From Fragum whitleyi (lineage: Eukaryota; Mollusca; Bivalvia; Cardiida; Cardiidae): DNA of 64,000 nt. Both the position numbers and the translations under genes were made by a program. Under the pieces are notes generated by a model. It saw only the letters and a program-made list of their open reading frames with translations. It made no database searches and had not been told where the DNA came from. The first letter of the stretch is position 1, and every line of letters starts with the position of its first letter. The DNA lies in contig OX411559.1 of assembly GCA_948146395.1 (NCBI GenBank), forward strand, positions 38,496,679 to 38,560,678. The letters run 5' to 3'. Shown here in pieces: positions 47,596 through 60,293 of this stretch.

Positions 47596-47601
47596 CCCTA
47601 C

Positions 47602-49678
<2,077 letters not shown>

Positions 49679-49915
49679 GAGCCTGTGCGTGACATTTCCA
49701 ACAATTTTCATTTTTTGTGAGGTGCAAACATTGAGTAGCGTAGAAAGCCACATACTGAAAATATAAAGTTACCTGATAGTCTACAGATACTTGGGGCCTT
49801 ATCTAATTACTAACCACATAGTAAAGACTCTGGACAGACTGTGCGGATGCACAAGCTGGTCAGAGTCTTTGCTTTGCGCACATTTGAAAATGTTGGAAAT
49901 CTCACGCATAGGCTC
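49679..49915. mobile_element. MITE family J, full-length copy
   Basis: GAGCCTGTGCGTGACATTTC at the left faces GAAATCTCACGCATAGGCTC at the right. An internal hairpin pairs AAGACTCTGGACAGACTGTG with a complement ending CAGAGTCTT. ATTT on both sides may be the target duplication. Confidence 0.8.
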
Positions 49916-50366
49916 ATTTCATTTCACAAAGCTTTACTCTGACAATCGAGGACATTCATATCACATAGATATGATTCTAGTGTTATGTAGAAACGTGTGA
50001 TTTCATATGTTTTGTCATATTCATTTTGTATAAACATTGTATACTGTTATTATCCATGATTAATGCCCTGGCAGGGCGGAGCCTAGGTAACGGGTCAAAC
50101 GATAAAATGTGTTCACTCTCTCAAAACACGTGAATCCTTTAGGTTTTAGGATACAGTTATTTGCACGCGTTAACTATGATTACCGACTAAATTTCGAAAG
50201 AACCAAAACTATTGAAAAGTAAACTCGCCAAATTACGTCACGGTTAAGCCCCGCCCTGCCAGTTCATTTATTACGCAGAATACATATAGTTTTTTTTGTT
50301 GTTGTTGTTAATAGGCCCTATTTAATCTACAGTATCATACAAACATTCTCCTCATGCGTTTTCGTG

Positions 50367-50531
50367 TTAAGATAGCGGACCCGCACTAGTTCCACAACAT
50401 TTGGGAAGTCGTGAACTTTAACAGTGATAACCGAGGTTTCCTAATGATGTTCATTAGGAAACCTCGGTTAACATTGTGAAAGAATATGGGGTCCGAAATG
50501 TTGCGGGACTATTACGGTAACACTATCTTAA
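50367..50531. mobile_element. 165-bp palindromic MITE with TTAA ends, copy 2
   Basis: TTAAGATAGCGGACCCGCAC faces TTACGGTAACACTATCTTAA, with inner arms CGAGGTTTCCTAATG and CATTAGGAAACCTCG. Same family and length as 17147-17311. Confidence 0.85.
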
Positions 50532-50986
50532 ATCGGGTCAGCTGCCCTAAATTTGGTTCACAAAAAGTTTGTTTTTACAAGTCGACTAAGTGTTGAGAAA
50601 AACGCATGCATGTTTCAATTTTGTTTTGCTCTGGTATTTTCTGTTTATTTCAAAGATAAATTCACACGTAAAAACAAAGTACAATTGTTGAAATTCGATC
50701 TTATTGAGATATACTCATATTACATCCCTAAACGCGTTTTGAACAAAAACAACAAGATTTTATTTATCGTGGGCGTTTGTAACATTTTACCCTAACTCTT
50801 TAACGTTTTTCAAAAAAAAAAAAACTGGTCCAAATTGAAAGAAGTTGCAGACGACAATTATACGTGATCACAATCTAAAATTGAACAACCCTTTGTGGAA
50901 GAAATTATTTGTGAGAGAGTGGAAATTATTGAGGGAAAGGAGAAATCTCTTCCTTTTCCGCAATATTACGTGTATATGTTTTTTAT
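50532..50986. other. No gene seen
   Basis: AT-rich spacer between the arms of the inverted duplication. The 80-codon frame at 50553 has no recognised domain. Confidence 0.45.
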
Positions 50987-51589
50987 ATACCAATATTCTG
51001 CGTAATTAATGAACTGGCAGGGCGGGGCTTAACAATGACGTAATTTGGCGTGTTTACTTTTCAAAAGTTTTGGTTCTTTCAAATTTGAGTCGGTAATCAT
51101 CGTTAACGCGTGCAAATAACTGTATCCTAAAACCTAAAGGATTCACGTGCTTTGAGAGAGTGAACACATTTTATCGTTTGGTTACCAAGGCCTCGTAACT
51201 TCAGCTTAATTAAGCTGAAGTTACGATGATTTGGTTACCAATCTACGATTTAAGGTCTCGAGTTTTTTTTATGTCGACTCTCTTTAGAAGTAGGTTATTT
51301 TAGGTAAAAGCTGATTTACCTTAACCTTAAGTGCAACGACCCGTTACTTAGGCTCCGCCCTGCCAGGGCATTAATCATGGATAATACAAAGTGAGTAAAT
51401 ACCATTACGCACACGACGAACGTGCCTAAAACTTGTCAGCCAAATAATTTGTCGAGAAATGTCGTTTTGTGAGTGCTCATAACATGGTAACTATAGCTTA
51501 TTCAACTCACACTGTTCTCGATCCGAGAGCAGTGGGTATGCGGGGTTGGTGTTTGGTGTCTCTTATCAGAGCTTCGTATCAAATATCTT

Positions 51590-51990
51590 TATAGCTGGTT
51601 CTCTTGTAATCAAACAGCAGATGACCTCTACCACCTTATGTCCTCAAATAATAGTCTTGTTATAAGAAAAGTTGCAATATTTATAAACGAAATATTGCAA
51701 ATGGAAAAAAAACACTGAATTTAGTTGTCTGACATTAAATTTGTGAACCATTTTAGTTTAAGCGTGACTTTACGTAGGTCACTGAGTCAATTTATTTATA
51801 TTTAATAGCATGGCATATTAGCGATAATTATTTGCGAACTATTACTAATTCTTTCAATTATAAATTCAGACATGTATATGAAGGATTTTGTATATGGCAA
51901 CTCTGTTAAATATCTGTTTGTATAAACTGTGTTTGTATAATGGGCCGGTGGCCTGTATGTACTTATTTGAAATAAAACTGTAAAACTGTA
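51590..51990 (+). pseudogene. LINE 3' end: C-terminal codons and 3' tail
   Basis: A frame ending at TGA near 51716-51718 encodes SCNQTADDLYHLMSSNNSLV, then IRKVAIFINEIL, the kind of C-terminus that follows the zinc knuckle in non-LTR reverse transcriptases. The 3' region has GTATAATGGGCCGGTGGCCT and ends AATAAAACTGTAAAACTGTA, a repeat tail. The 57900 fragment shares the GGGCCGRTGGCCT motif. Confidence 0.7.
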
Positions 51991-52220
51991 TCAAGTAAAA
52001 ATCCTCAATTTTGTATGGTGTATCGTATGGGTCGAACATCCACTCAATTCATGCATAGTTTTAAAATAAGACGTTCATCCATGTGTAATATAGATGCATC
52101 CGTAGAATTTTATGGTTGTACGTCCATATTATCTAAAAACTGTCGTGTACTTCTTTCTTAATGGTCAATCTGATTCCGTGAAAATTTATGGGTGTATCCC
52201 TTCTCCTTTTTTTTTAGATT

Positions 52221-52770
52221 TGAGCCTGTGCGAGACATTTCTTGCATTTGAAATGTTTGTGAGATGAAAACACTGTCTAGCCGTATACTGTAGCATAGGT
52301 GTAACTAGGATTTTGACTGAAATTCGTACGCACTCAGAAGGCGACCAACATAGAATATATAGGATAATGGCGATATGTGGACTGTGACAAAAGATGAGTG
52401 TCCTCCGTCCGCTCCTCTTTTTATGATATGAGCGTTGATGAATTATCAAAACATCGTAACTACAGCTTAAATAAGCTGTAGTTTCGAGGTTATGATCATT
52501 TATCGACAACAATTTTCGAAAGAGGTTTTATTTCTATTACGCACTTGCGTAATGTGCGTAATGGAAGCTACTCCCTTGTGTAGATTGAAGGTTACCTGGT
52601 AGTCTACAGATACTCTAGAGACCTTATCTATTTACTAAGCGCGTTTCAGTGGTAATCCTATAGCAATAAAACGCTGGACTCTCTCTGCAAAATAGTGATA
52701 GTGACTGATTTGCAGAGGCGCTCATAATAGGGGAAATACGGTACTACTTTTAATCGATTATCATATATTT
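52221..52770 (+). mobile_element. MITE family J copy interrupted by MITE L
   Basis: GAGCCTGTGCGAGACATTTC at the left. After the inserted element, GGTTACCTGGTAGTCTACAG continues as in the intact copy at 49775. The right terminus is not recognisable. Confidence 0.65.
52298..52575. mobile_element. MITE family L, copy 2
   Basis: Long match to 31729-32001, with GGTGTAACTAGGATTTTG at the left and TGCGTAATGGAAGCTACTCC at the right. The central hairpin ATCGTAACTACAGCTT/AAGCTGTAGTTTCGA is kept. Inserted in a MITE J copy. Confidence 0.8.
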
Positions 52771-52924
52771 ATCAAGCAATTAAATTCAAGTCGTAAGTCA
52801 AACGTTTAATAGACTTTTTCCCATTATGTATTAAATTTTCATTCCATTATCTGGTATTTTTTATAACCATTGAATTCGTGAATCGATCCCTTTGCTATGT
52901 AGGAAGAAATATATACGGTATATA

Positions 52925-53755
52925 GAGTTAGTTAAGTGAATTTTTATACGCCACCGGAGGCGGACGTATATTGGCGCATCTTCTCCGTCTGTCCGTCCGT
53001 CCGTCCGTCCATCCGTCCTACCATCCGTCCGTACGTCCGCCCACTTTTCTTGTCAACGCAACTCCTCCTAAGTTTCTGGCTGGATCTTCTTGAAACTTGG
53101 TCAATGTTATCTTCAATTGGTAGATGTGCATGAAGGAAGGATTTTATGGTTCGTTGATTTTTGCCTGAGTTATGCCCCTTAAAAACTTAGTCTCTGGGGC
53201 TTATTGCCTCAGTTATGCCCCTTTAAAATTTAGTCTCTGGGGCTTATTGAAATTGCAGCCTTGTGAATGCAACTCTTCCTAAGTTTCTGGCTGGATCTAA
53301 ATGAAACTTTGTGGATGTTATAACCGAAATTGGTAGATGAGCATGAAGTAAGGATTTTATGGTTCATTAATATTACCCTAAATTATGCCCCCTTAAAACT
53401 TAATATCTGGGGCTTATTGAAATTGAAGCCTTTTGAACGCAACTCCTTCTTACTTTTTGTCTTTATCTAAATGGAAATTGGTCAATGTCATCACCATAAT
53501 TTATAGATGTACATGGATCAAGGATTTTATGGCTCATTTATTTCCCTGAATTATTCCCCCTTAAAACTTAGTGTCTGTGGCTTATTGAAATTGCAGCCTT
53601 GTGAAGGCAACTCCTCCTAACTTTTTGTCCTGATTTAAATGAAACTTGGTCATTTTGAATTTGGTTCTGTCAAAATAAGTAGTGTCTACAATTATTTTCG
53701 TGAAACAGCAGCAAAGTGGCGGCGTATTTTGTGACTATGGCACTCTTGTTTTTAT
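52925..53755 (+). mobile_element. Element with ~169-bp tandem repeats and (GTCC)n head
   Basis: Starts TATACGCCACCGGAGGCGGA with a (GTCC)n run (52988-53040) and ends GTGGCGGCGTATTTTGTGAC. CGCCACC near the left is inverted as GGTGGCG/GTGGCGGCG at the right. Units marked by GCAACTCCTCCTAAGTTTCT start near 53058, 53269, 53439 and 53607; the first interval is longer because of an internal 45-bp duplication. Non-coding, same architecture as 17675 and 38262. Confidence 0.75.
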
Positions 53756-53791
53756 TTGGAATGAGTTCATAATCATAGATCTATTTGGGAT

Positions 53792-53880
53792 ATTAGCTGA
53801 AGGCTAGAAAAGGATGCAGCGCCAGTACTGTTGCCAGAAATACCAGTTATGTATTGTGAGATGCCCCAGCCGCCGAAAAG
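53792..53880 (+). mobile_element. SINE family A fragment
   Basis: GAAGGCTAGAAAAGGATGCA, AGAAATACCAG and GAGATGCCCCAGCCGCCG match the SINE A body. No head or tail. Confidence 0.65.
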
Positions 53881-54035
53881 ACAGAACAATGGTTAAAAGT
53901 GACGTTGACTTAATTATTGTTAAGAAGGGTTTACATTACTTTATAAGCCGTTCTGTATTTAGATCCCAAATTAGCAGATCGCTAAAGACTTTGAAACTAT
54001 AAAAAGCTGATCAAAGCTGTAGTTATAGCGTTTAG

Positions 54036-54246
54036 ATCAAGGATACATGACGAAACTACTGCTGAGATCCGCCATGGTTCTTTTACGTGCTCGGTGTAAA
54101 GCACCGTCTCACGGAACCTATGTTTAACATCTCATCCGAAAGACATTTTGCTTTGTTAGTGTGTCAGCCAGGGAATCGAACCCACGCGGTCGAACTTCAA
54201 TGGGTCTGAAGTCCGTTGCTCTACCAACTGAGCTAATAAAGCTAAC
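54036..54246 (-). mobile_element. SINE family B copy
   Basis: On the minus strand: TTAGCTCAGTTGGTAGAGCA, GTGGGTTCGATTCCCTGG, then CGGATGAGATGTTAAACATA and GCACGTAAAAGAACCATGGC. Same structure as 4928-5231. Confidence 0.82.
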
Positions 54247-54293
54247 TGGGGACGGGACCAGTGATACATTTCAAAAGTACACCTGACTATAAG

Positions 54294-54569
54294 ACCGCCG
54301 TCATAGCGCAGATGGTAGCGCGTCGGGCCGTCAATCTAGAGGTCCCGGGTTCGATCCCCGACGGCGGCACTCATTCTTTCCGACTATTTGTCTTTCACCA
54401 ATGGGTTGATAATCGTAGACCTATGTGAGATAGCAGCTCGATACTAGGAAAGGATGTGATGGTTGTACTGGTTAGAGAAATACCAAGAAATCATTGTTAG
54501 GTGCTCCAGCCGCCGCGATATAACTGAAAGATGTTGAAAGCGGCGTAAAACTCCATTCAATGAATTCAA
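54294..54569 (+). mobile_element. tRNA-derived SINE family A, best-preserved head
   Basis: The head folds as a near-complete tRNA: acceptor-like GCCGCCG/CGGCGGC, ATAGCGCAGATGGTAGCGC (D-arm), loop with CCGTCAA and GGTTCGATCCCCG (T-arm). The body and tail are as in the other copies. Diverged target duplication TACACC(T/C)GACT(A/G)TAA at 54278-54292 and 54570-54584. The position of GTC in the loop hints at a tRNA-Asp origin, a tentative inference. Confidence 0.9.
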
Positions 54570-54701
54570 TACACCCGACTGTAACGCTTCAGTGTCATGG
54601 CTTTATTAAATATTTATGACAATGGTTATAGAGTTCAAACAGAGAACAAAAGACCGGACATTTGATTCTTCTGTAATGTGACACATCGTTGCTGTAATTC
54701 C

Positions 54702-54748
54702 AAAACCTCGTAACTACAGCTTGGATCAAGCTGTAGTTACGAAGTTTT
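54702..54748. repeat. Hairpin related to the MITE L centre
   Basis: AAAACCTCGTAACTACAGCT pairs with AGCTGTAGTTACGAAGTTTT. The same core as in the two MITE L copies and near 51190-51230, here without the rest of the element. Confidence 0.75.
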
Positions 54749-56599
54749 AGAATAACACCGACGACATGTATTAACTTCGTGTTTTGAGTCGTTTTTTTAG
54801 AGTGACGTTGGAATTATAACTTATCCGTTTAATGTCTAAAGTTTTGAAGGGCTAGGAATAGTTTATTGTAAGCTTCATTGGAATCTACTCTTCCGTGGTA
54901 TGTTTAAAGTTTCGAAGATAGTCACGGGTTTTGAAAAGTTTATTGAAAGCGTCGTTGGGATCTATTTAAGTACTCTTCTATGTAATGTTTTGATTTTTCA
55001 AATATATTAGCAGATATTTGAAATGTTTAAGCGTTGTTGCAACTGGAAATGGTTTCGTTCATTCAGGTTTGTAAACAATGAATGTACATGTACATATTGT
55101 GTACCATTTTCAATCTTAAACAATGAACGTTAAAGCATGATACTTCGATGAGCAAAGTGCACGTCCAAAATGGGGTACCATTCTTTAAGACGTTTTGTGA
55201 ACGTTTTAATCTTGAATGCACGACTGGTTCGTTATGCGACCGGGACATATTTTTGCTCAAACGTAAATACAATTTCTTAAATGCTTTTCGGTGGTTTATC
55301 GAGAAATAACGTTAGTTATCACTTGATAAACTCACCACAAAAGCAGCGAAATTATCAAAAACTTAAACTGATAACGCTTTTGTGCATTTCATCCTATCTG
55401 ACGTCATCTATGCGGGGCGAAATATGTGACGTCACAATGAACGTTACATAGCAATCACGTGCAAAATGACGCGCTTTATGAAAATATGTCCTAGAAATTT
55501 CACATTTTGTCTCATTTTTGCATATAAGAAATAGAATAATTACTTGTTTTTCGAGTAAGATCGATTGATTTTTCATTGAGTGAACAACAAAAGCTATATT
55601 TTTACGAGGTGGCGGACAAACGATTATCCCCTATGTAATTTTAAAAGACATGTTTTTTAACCATTTAATTAATAGGTTACTTACGTTATTTTGTTTGTTA
55701 GTTTGTTTGTTGCTTTATTCGTTCGTTTGTTAGTTTTCTTTTTATTTTTTATTATTATTTATTAATTTTATTTTATTTTATTTTATTTCATTTCTATTTG
55801 GCCAATCACAAATTGTACGACAAAATAGGAATAAAATGCACAAAATTAATGATTACCTTGGCATACTATAACTCAACCATTTTCTCTTCGAACCCAACCT
55901 TTCAATTACCGGATCTCATGGGTTTGATACAATTGATCGAATCCTGAAGATATTTACATTACATTTCGAGATATAGACGGGATTTAAGCAAGACGTGTAA
56001 ATTTGTGAGTTGAGAACATAAGTTGTCTTGTAATGGGTTAAATTTAGGTTGGTCACGGTCAAGTGTTGCGAGTGTATGTTTTAATAAGAATTTGGGCTAA
56101 ATATAGGAACATTCCAATCGTTTGTATACTTGACCTTTCGTAACTCATTAGTGCAAATTTCATTCATAAGAAGGCAGATAAAATCGGAGTAGGTCATCAC
56201 GTGTGGTATGGCCAATCAGGGGTGTGTAGAAGTTCAAGAGGTCAGCAAATTACTACAAGTTACAACATCGAAGGCTTAGATCAAAAACAAAGTATCTGCC
56301 TATACAGTGTACAGGCACAAACTTTGTTTTTGTTCTGAAGTCTCGACAAGCTTACGCCGATCATCAATTCGGTCGGTTAAACATTGCAAGCTCATTTTGT
56401 GTTTTTTAAAGGGTAATTTTCATTATCTTCACTTGATTAAGAATTCTAGTATCAAGCCATCAACAAAATAAACAGTGATTTTGCGGAGAGAAGTCTTGAG
56501 ATATACTTAATTGAATCTAAAGGGGCGCTACTTTATTTCGAAGCTATCAAGATCCCTCGTGGTTTTCCATACATAGTAACACTAGTGAGCTAAAATTTC
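54749..56599. other. No gene; fold-back G fragment and hairpin
   Basis: A family G left half at 55545-55620 (GTAAGATCGATTGATTTTTC, GAACAACAAAAGCTATATTT). A hairpin at 56279-56336, GATCAAAAACAAAGTATCTG facing its complement. A TTTTA-rich stretch at 55740-55800. No exon recognised. Confidence 0.5.
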
Positions 56600-57145
56600 G
56601 TTCACCAAAAATGGCTTACAGAATAATGTTTTTAGATATTTTTGGGAACAATAAAAGGCTACTGATGAAACAAGATTCATCAAATCATTCTCTCAAAGAA
56701 TTAAAGATACATTTTAACAAATAACACGTTCACAAGTTCATACGTTAAATTAGACAAATATGTTTTATACAAAATAGTTTTCAATATTCAAATTAATTAG
56801 ATGTTTTGAATATAAATGCATCAGAAAAAAACTTTGTTAACTTCAGAACTTCTTATCATAACCTGTTTATAGAAACTGGAAGGCATAAAATGTACCAAAT
56901 GAAGCTAGAATATGCAAACTTTGCCGAAGTGGAAATATTGAAGACGAGTATAATTTGCATTTAAAGTGTGATTTCTATATAGATATATACGACATAACTT
57001 ATATATACCAACAAAATATTTTGAAAATGCAAACATATTCAAATCTTCACTACTAATTTCATCAAAAAACGAAAATGTTATCAGAGCACTTGCGTCATAT
57101 CTTGTACATGCCTTTGAAAATCGAAATCTTACTTATTAGCATTAA
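56600..57145 (+). pseudogene. LINE C-terminal remnant
   Basis: Decayed frames give SYHNLFIETGRHK, then after a frameshift NEARICKLCRSGNIEDEYN, then LHLKCDFY and, further on, ENVIRALASYLVHAFENRN. This is the same CxxC...IEDEYxxxLxC tail as the LINEs at 12480 and 59880. Upstream text with SFSQRIKDTF fits the preceding region. Stops and frameshifts throughout. Confidence 0.75.
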
Positions 57146-57194
57146 TAGAGGATACAAAATCGGTTTCTTTTATATAATTCCTAAAATTAATCAA

Positions 57195-57262
57195 AGGATT
57201 TGGACAACATAGTTCTAAAACTCAGACCTACAGTTTTAATAAAACTGTGTACTGAGTTTTGG
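57195..57262. repeat. Short hairpin repeat
   Basis: CATAGTTCTAAAACTCAGAC and the facing GTACTGAGTTTTGGAACTAT pair around an inner ACAGTTTTAATAAAACTGT palindrome. Confidence 0.75.
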
Positions 57263-57360
57263 AACTATAGGATGTTTTACAGACAGTTTTTGAAAATGAA
57301 AATCTTAGCGATTTCCGTACTTTATCAGTTCAGTAATTAATATCCCAGTTGATATTTGAA

Positions 57361-57780
57361 TTTATAATATGACCTACGTTGCGGGGGTGAAATAACGGCG
57401 TTGAATATTTTTGATATTACACGTGTGTTATTTCACTAGTGAAATAACTATGCAAATGAGGAATAATAAAGCTTTTTTGTAACCGCCAAAATGACATAAT
57501 ATAGTATATATTATGAAGTCAGTTTCATACGGCGTTATAAGTTACGCAAAAAATTGAAATATTGTCTTTTAAGAATCTTAACTTTTTTTCGCAAAAATTC
57601 GGGTTATTTTATAACTAAAATATCAAATGTGTGCTCATAAAATACAGAATTTATCTATTCTTATCATCTAAAACAGATAAAACCCCGGCGCATCCTCGGT
57701 TTTTTTCTGTTTATAGAAGAATCGTGTTATAAATTCGGTATTCAATGGCCACTCATACAACATCGTCTATATAAGGTTAA
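57361..57780. mobile_element. Dispersed inverted-repeat family F, copy 2
   Basis: TATAATATGACCTACGTTGC, GTTGAATATTTTTGATATTA, CACTAGTGAAATAACT, GCAAATGAG, then ACAGAATTTATC facing ATAAATTCGGTATTCAATGG. Parallel to 14640-15085 over about 400 bp. Confidence 0.68.
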
Positions 57781-57899
57781 AAGATTAGATTTGTTCGCCG
57801 TTATGAAAAAAAAAACTTTTATACAACTGAAAAGCAAACTCATGGTAACGAATGCATTTTACGGAAACAAAGCACATGCCATTATTACAAAGATAATAG

Positions 57900-58019
57900 T
57901 ATAACAGGTATTGATGACACGCTGTACAAATGATTGGCATTTGTAAATGTTTATATGTTTTGCATGGGCCGATGGCCTTTAGGTTATTAAAATATTTATC
58001 ATTGTCATTGTCATATTTT
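57900..58019 (+). mobile_element. LINE 3' tail abutting a splice site
   Basis: GCATGGGCCGATGGCCTTTA followed by TTATTAAAATATTTA and a (TCATTG)n tail resembles the LINE 3' end at 51930-51990. The tail runs to within a few bases of the AG that precedes the glycosyltransferase exon. Confidence 0.5.
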
Positions 58020-58022
58020 CAG

Positions 58023-58405
58023 TCGCCTGTCTATTTTTGGGATCGTCCTCCTCTCTTCGATAGCGATATTTTTTAAAACAACTTCATCACGAAAGAACTC
58101 TGACGTCCATACACAAAGTAGTACCATAGTAAACCCAATACGGAGGCACGCAACAAAGCAAACCATTCCGAGGAAATTAGTAACTAAACGTCCAGAGATT
58201 CTGCGAGAAACACAAGGAATTCCCAAAATCATCCATCAAATATGGACCACTGACGTCATACCGGAAGCATTCCACGAGAACATCCGGGGACTGGTGGCCC
58301 ATAACAACCCTTCAAATTGGACCTACTTTTTCTGGACGCACGCGCATGGTGAAAGATTGATATCTGACGAGTTTCCGCGACTGCTTCCGAGATATACAAA
58401 AGCAG
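58023..58405 (+). CDS. GT32-type glycosyltransferase, exon with signal anchor (partial gene)
   Basis: An exon of a Golgi type II glycosyltransferase. The acceptor is ATATTTTCAG (AG at 58021-58022), and the donor is GTATGG at 58406. It enters with two bases of a codon upstream, so at least one earlier exon exists. It encodes RLSIFGIVLLSSIAIFF, a membrane anchor near the N-terminus; a basic, Ser/Thr-rich stem; then IPKIIHQIWTTDVIPEAF, the conserved opening of GT32-like catalytic domains; and WTYFFWTHAHGERLI. It ends in phase 1 and joins the exon at 61311 to give KA|ASLLKADILRL. Related enzymes add galactose or GlcNAc in alpha linkage to glycolipids or mucin glycans; the acceptor here is unknown. 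Confidence 0.85.
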
Positions 58406-58479
58406 GTATGGCCGTTAAGGTGCATGTCAAAGAAGTAAAGCTTCTATTTATCCCTTGAATATATATATATAGTGCGTGC

Positions 58480-58595
58480 TGAGTGTTTTGTATGAAAAAA
58501 AAATCTATCTCGGTTGTTGGAATTGATAATTGACGAGGCTCTGTCGAGACAATTATCAATTCTAACAACCGAGTTGGATATTTTTTCATACAATA
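58480..58595. repeat. Intronic ~115-bp palindrome
   Basis: TTGTATGAAAAAAAAATCTA and CGGTTGTTGGAATTGATAAT face ATTATCAATTCTAACAACCG and TTTTTTCATACAA, around GAGGCTCTGTCGAGAC. It would fold into a long hairpin in the pre-mRNA. Confidence 0.85.
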
Positions 58596-59098
58596 CACTG
58601 AGTACGTATTATATTTATCTCATTACCTCTAATTGCCTTGTTTTCGTCGATCTTTCTCACGGAAATGCAAGTTTCTAAAAATAACCGCATTATATATTTG
58701 TTCTGAAAATAACTATGTGATATCATAAAAAATATCATATTGGATGTCATCACACGGATATTTGTAGATCTATAGGTAAAAAATAAATAGACGATATCGA
58801 ATTGGCTGTCATGAAATACCAAACTCTAGTTGTTGTTTTTTCTTTATTATATTCATGACGTGTTTGATTAATTCGGCATTTTATTTCAAGACTGCGTATT
58901 TTTTATGATCAAACTTTAGATTATCGATTGGCACCGATTGAGTCGGGTTTTTCCCCCGCGGTAACACTTAGCGCAATGATAAACTGACGTCATCATATTT
59001 TATAAACGAGGCTCTGTCGACTTTTTATCTATTGAAGTTAACGAGTCGCAAGTTTATAGAGAAGATACTCGAATGTTTCTATGTAAGATTGATATAAT

Positions 59099-60293
59099 GG
59101 TGAACTATTAAAATACGTTAAAAGTTTTGCATATTTAGGTGTTACATTGACTTATAATGGTAAATTTTATAACGCTCAAAAAAAAATTATCAGAGCAAGG
59201 TATGAAAGCTCTATTTGCATTAAATAAAACACTAGACCAAATTTCTTTGAATGTTTCGGAGCAATTAAAACTTTTTGATAGCCTTGTTTTACCTATTCTG
59301 ACATATGGGGCAAGTATATGGGGGTTTAACAAAGCTGAGGATGTGGAACAAGTATATCTTAAATTTTTGCGTAGAATTTTAAAAGTTAAAAAACAAACGC
59401 CTTTACTGGCTGTGTAGGGCGAATTCGGTCTGTATCCCTTATCGGTGCAAAGGAAAATTATCATTGTAAAGTACTGGTATCGAATTTGTAGTAATCCAGA
59501 AACGCTTCTTTATAAAGTTTATAACTTGACTAATTCAATGGGCAATGCTGTGAATTCGTTCCGTAGAGATATATCGACTTTACTGGATAACATAGGACTA
59601 ACATATCTTTATTATAAAGCTCGTATAGATAGTTATGATCTTAGTTTGATTATATCTAGAATTAAAGATACGTACATACAGAGCTGGATATCAGGAAAGG
59701 AGAATAGCCGTAAATTAATTTTATACAATCAATATAAAACATGTTTTAACATTGAAAATTATCTAGATTGGGTTAGTAATATTAAACATAGAATTACGCT
59801 ATCCAAATTTAGATGTTCGTCACATAGTCTTTTCATAGAAGAAGGAAGGTTTTCAAATATTCCAAGGGAACAGAGAATTTGTAAACATTGTAATACCAAT
59901 GCTATCGAGGATGAATACCATTTTGCTTTAGTTTGTCCTCTATATTATGACCTGAGAAAATTTTTATTACCGAAGTTCTATTATACTTGGCCCACTATTA
60001 ATAAATTTATAATGCTTATAAATAATGAGAGAAAGAGTGTTTTGGTTAAATTTTCAAGATTTCTATATGAGGCAAATAAGATCCGTGACCAAGATGAAAT
60101 TTAAGTAACGTGAAAACTGCTTTTTACTAACTCATGCTTTTCTTGTTAATTTTCTATTATTGTCTATTATAATTTGGTACTACGTTCAAACATTATTAGC
60201 TTGAAGTGCACATCAATTATATGTTTTGTGAAATTTATATTATAGCAACAATATTGTATTATATTATGCTATTAAAGTATTGAATTGAATTGA
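59099..60293 (+). mobile_element. 5'-truncated LINE with 11-bp target duplication
   Basis: The target duplication ATTGATATAAT is perfect (59088-59098 and 60294-60304). The copy starts inside the reverse-transcriptase C-terminal region and ends with (TTGAA)n at 60278-60293. Inserted in the intron of the glycosyltransferase, in the same orientation. Confidence 0.92.
59106..60104 (+). pseudogene. LINE reverse-transcriptase C-terminal fragment
   Basis: Begins VKSFAYLGVTLTYNGKFYN, then a frameshift near 59170; the open piece 59157-59417 has LFDSLVLPILTYGASIWGF and VEQVYLKFLRRILKVKKQT. A TAG at 59416-59418 interrupts it, and the frame continues to TAA at 60102-60104 with LGEFGLYPL-like sequence, KFRCSSHSLFIEEGRFSNI and CKHCNTNAIEDEYHFALVC. 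No catalytic YxDD region is included. The same family type as the LINE at 7740-13025 (matching YG-x-x-IW-x-F and IEDExHF motifs). Dead on arrival because of 5' truncation, with later mutations. Confidence 0.88.

Larger units (their letters stand above)
50047..51395. repeat. Local inverted duplication of a CTGGCAGGGCGG element
   Basis: The left arm (50047-50285) contains an element with ends CTGGCAGGGCGGAGCC and GGTTAAGCCCCGCCCTGCCAG (first or last 20 bases). The right arm (50987-51395) is its inverse, including about 20 bp of flank on each side. It carries a ~160-bp insertion (51181-51340) with a perfect hairpin, TAACTTCAGCTTAATTAAGC-centred. The spacer holds a TTAA MITE. Because flanks are mirrored too, this is an inverted duplication and not merely two insertions. 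Confidence 0.8.

Noticed and set aside
54294..54369. Functional tRNA gene
   Set aside because: It folds tRNA-like but is the head of a SINE whose body and tail are shared with other copies, with a target duplication around the whole unit.
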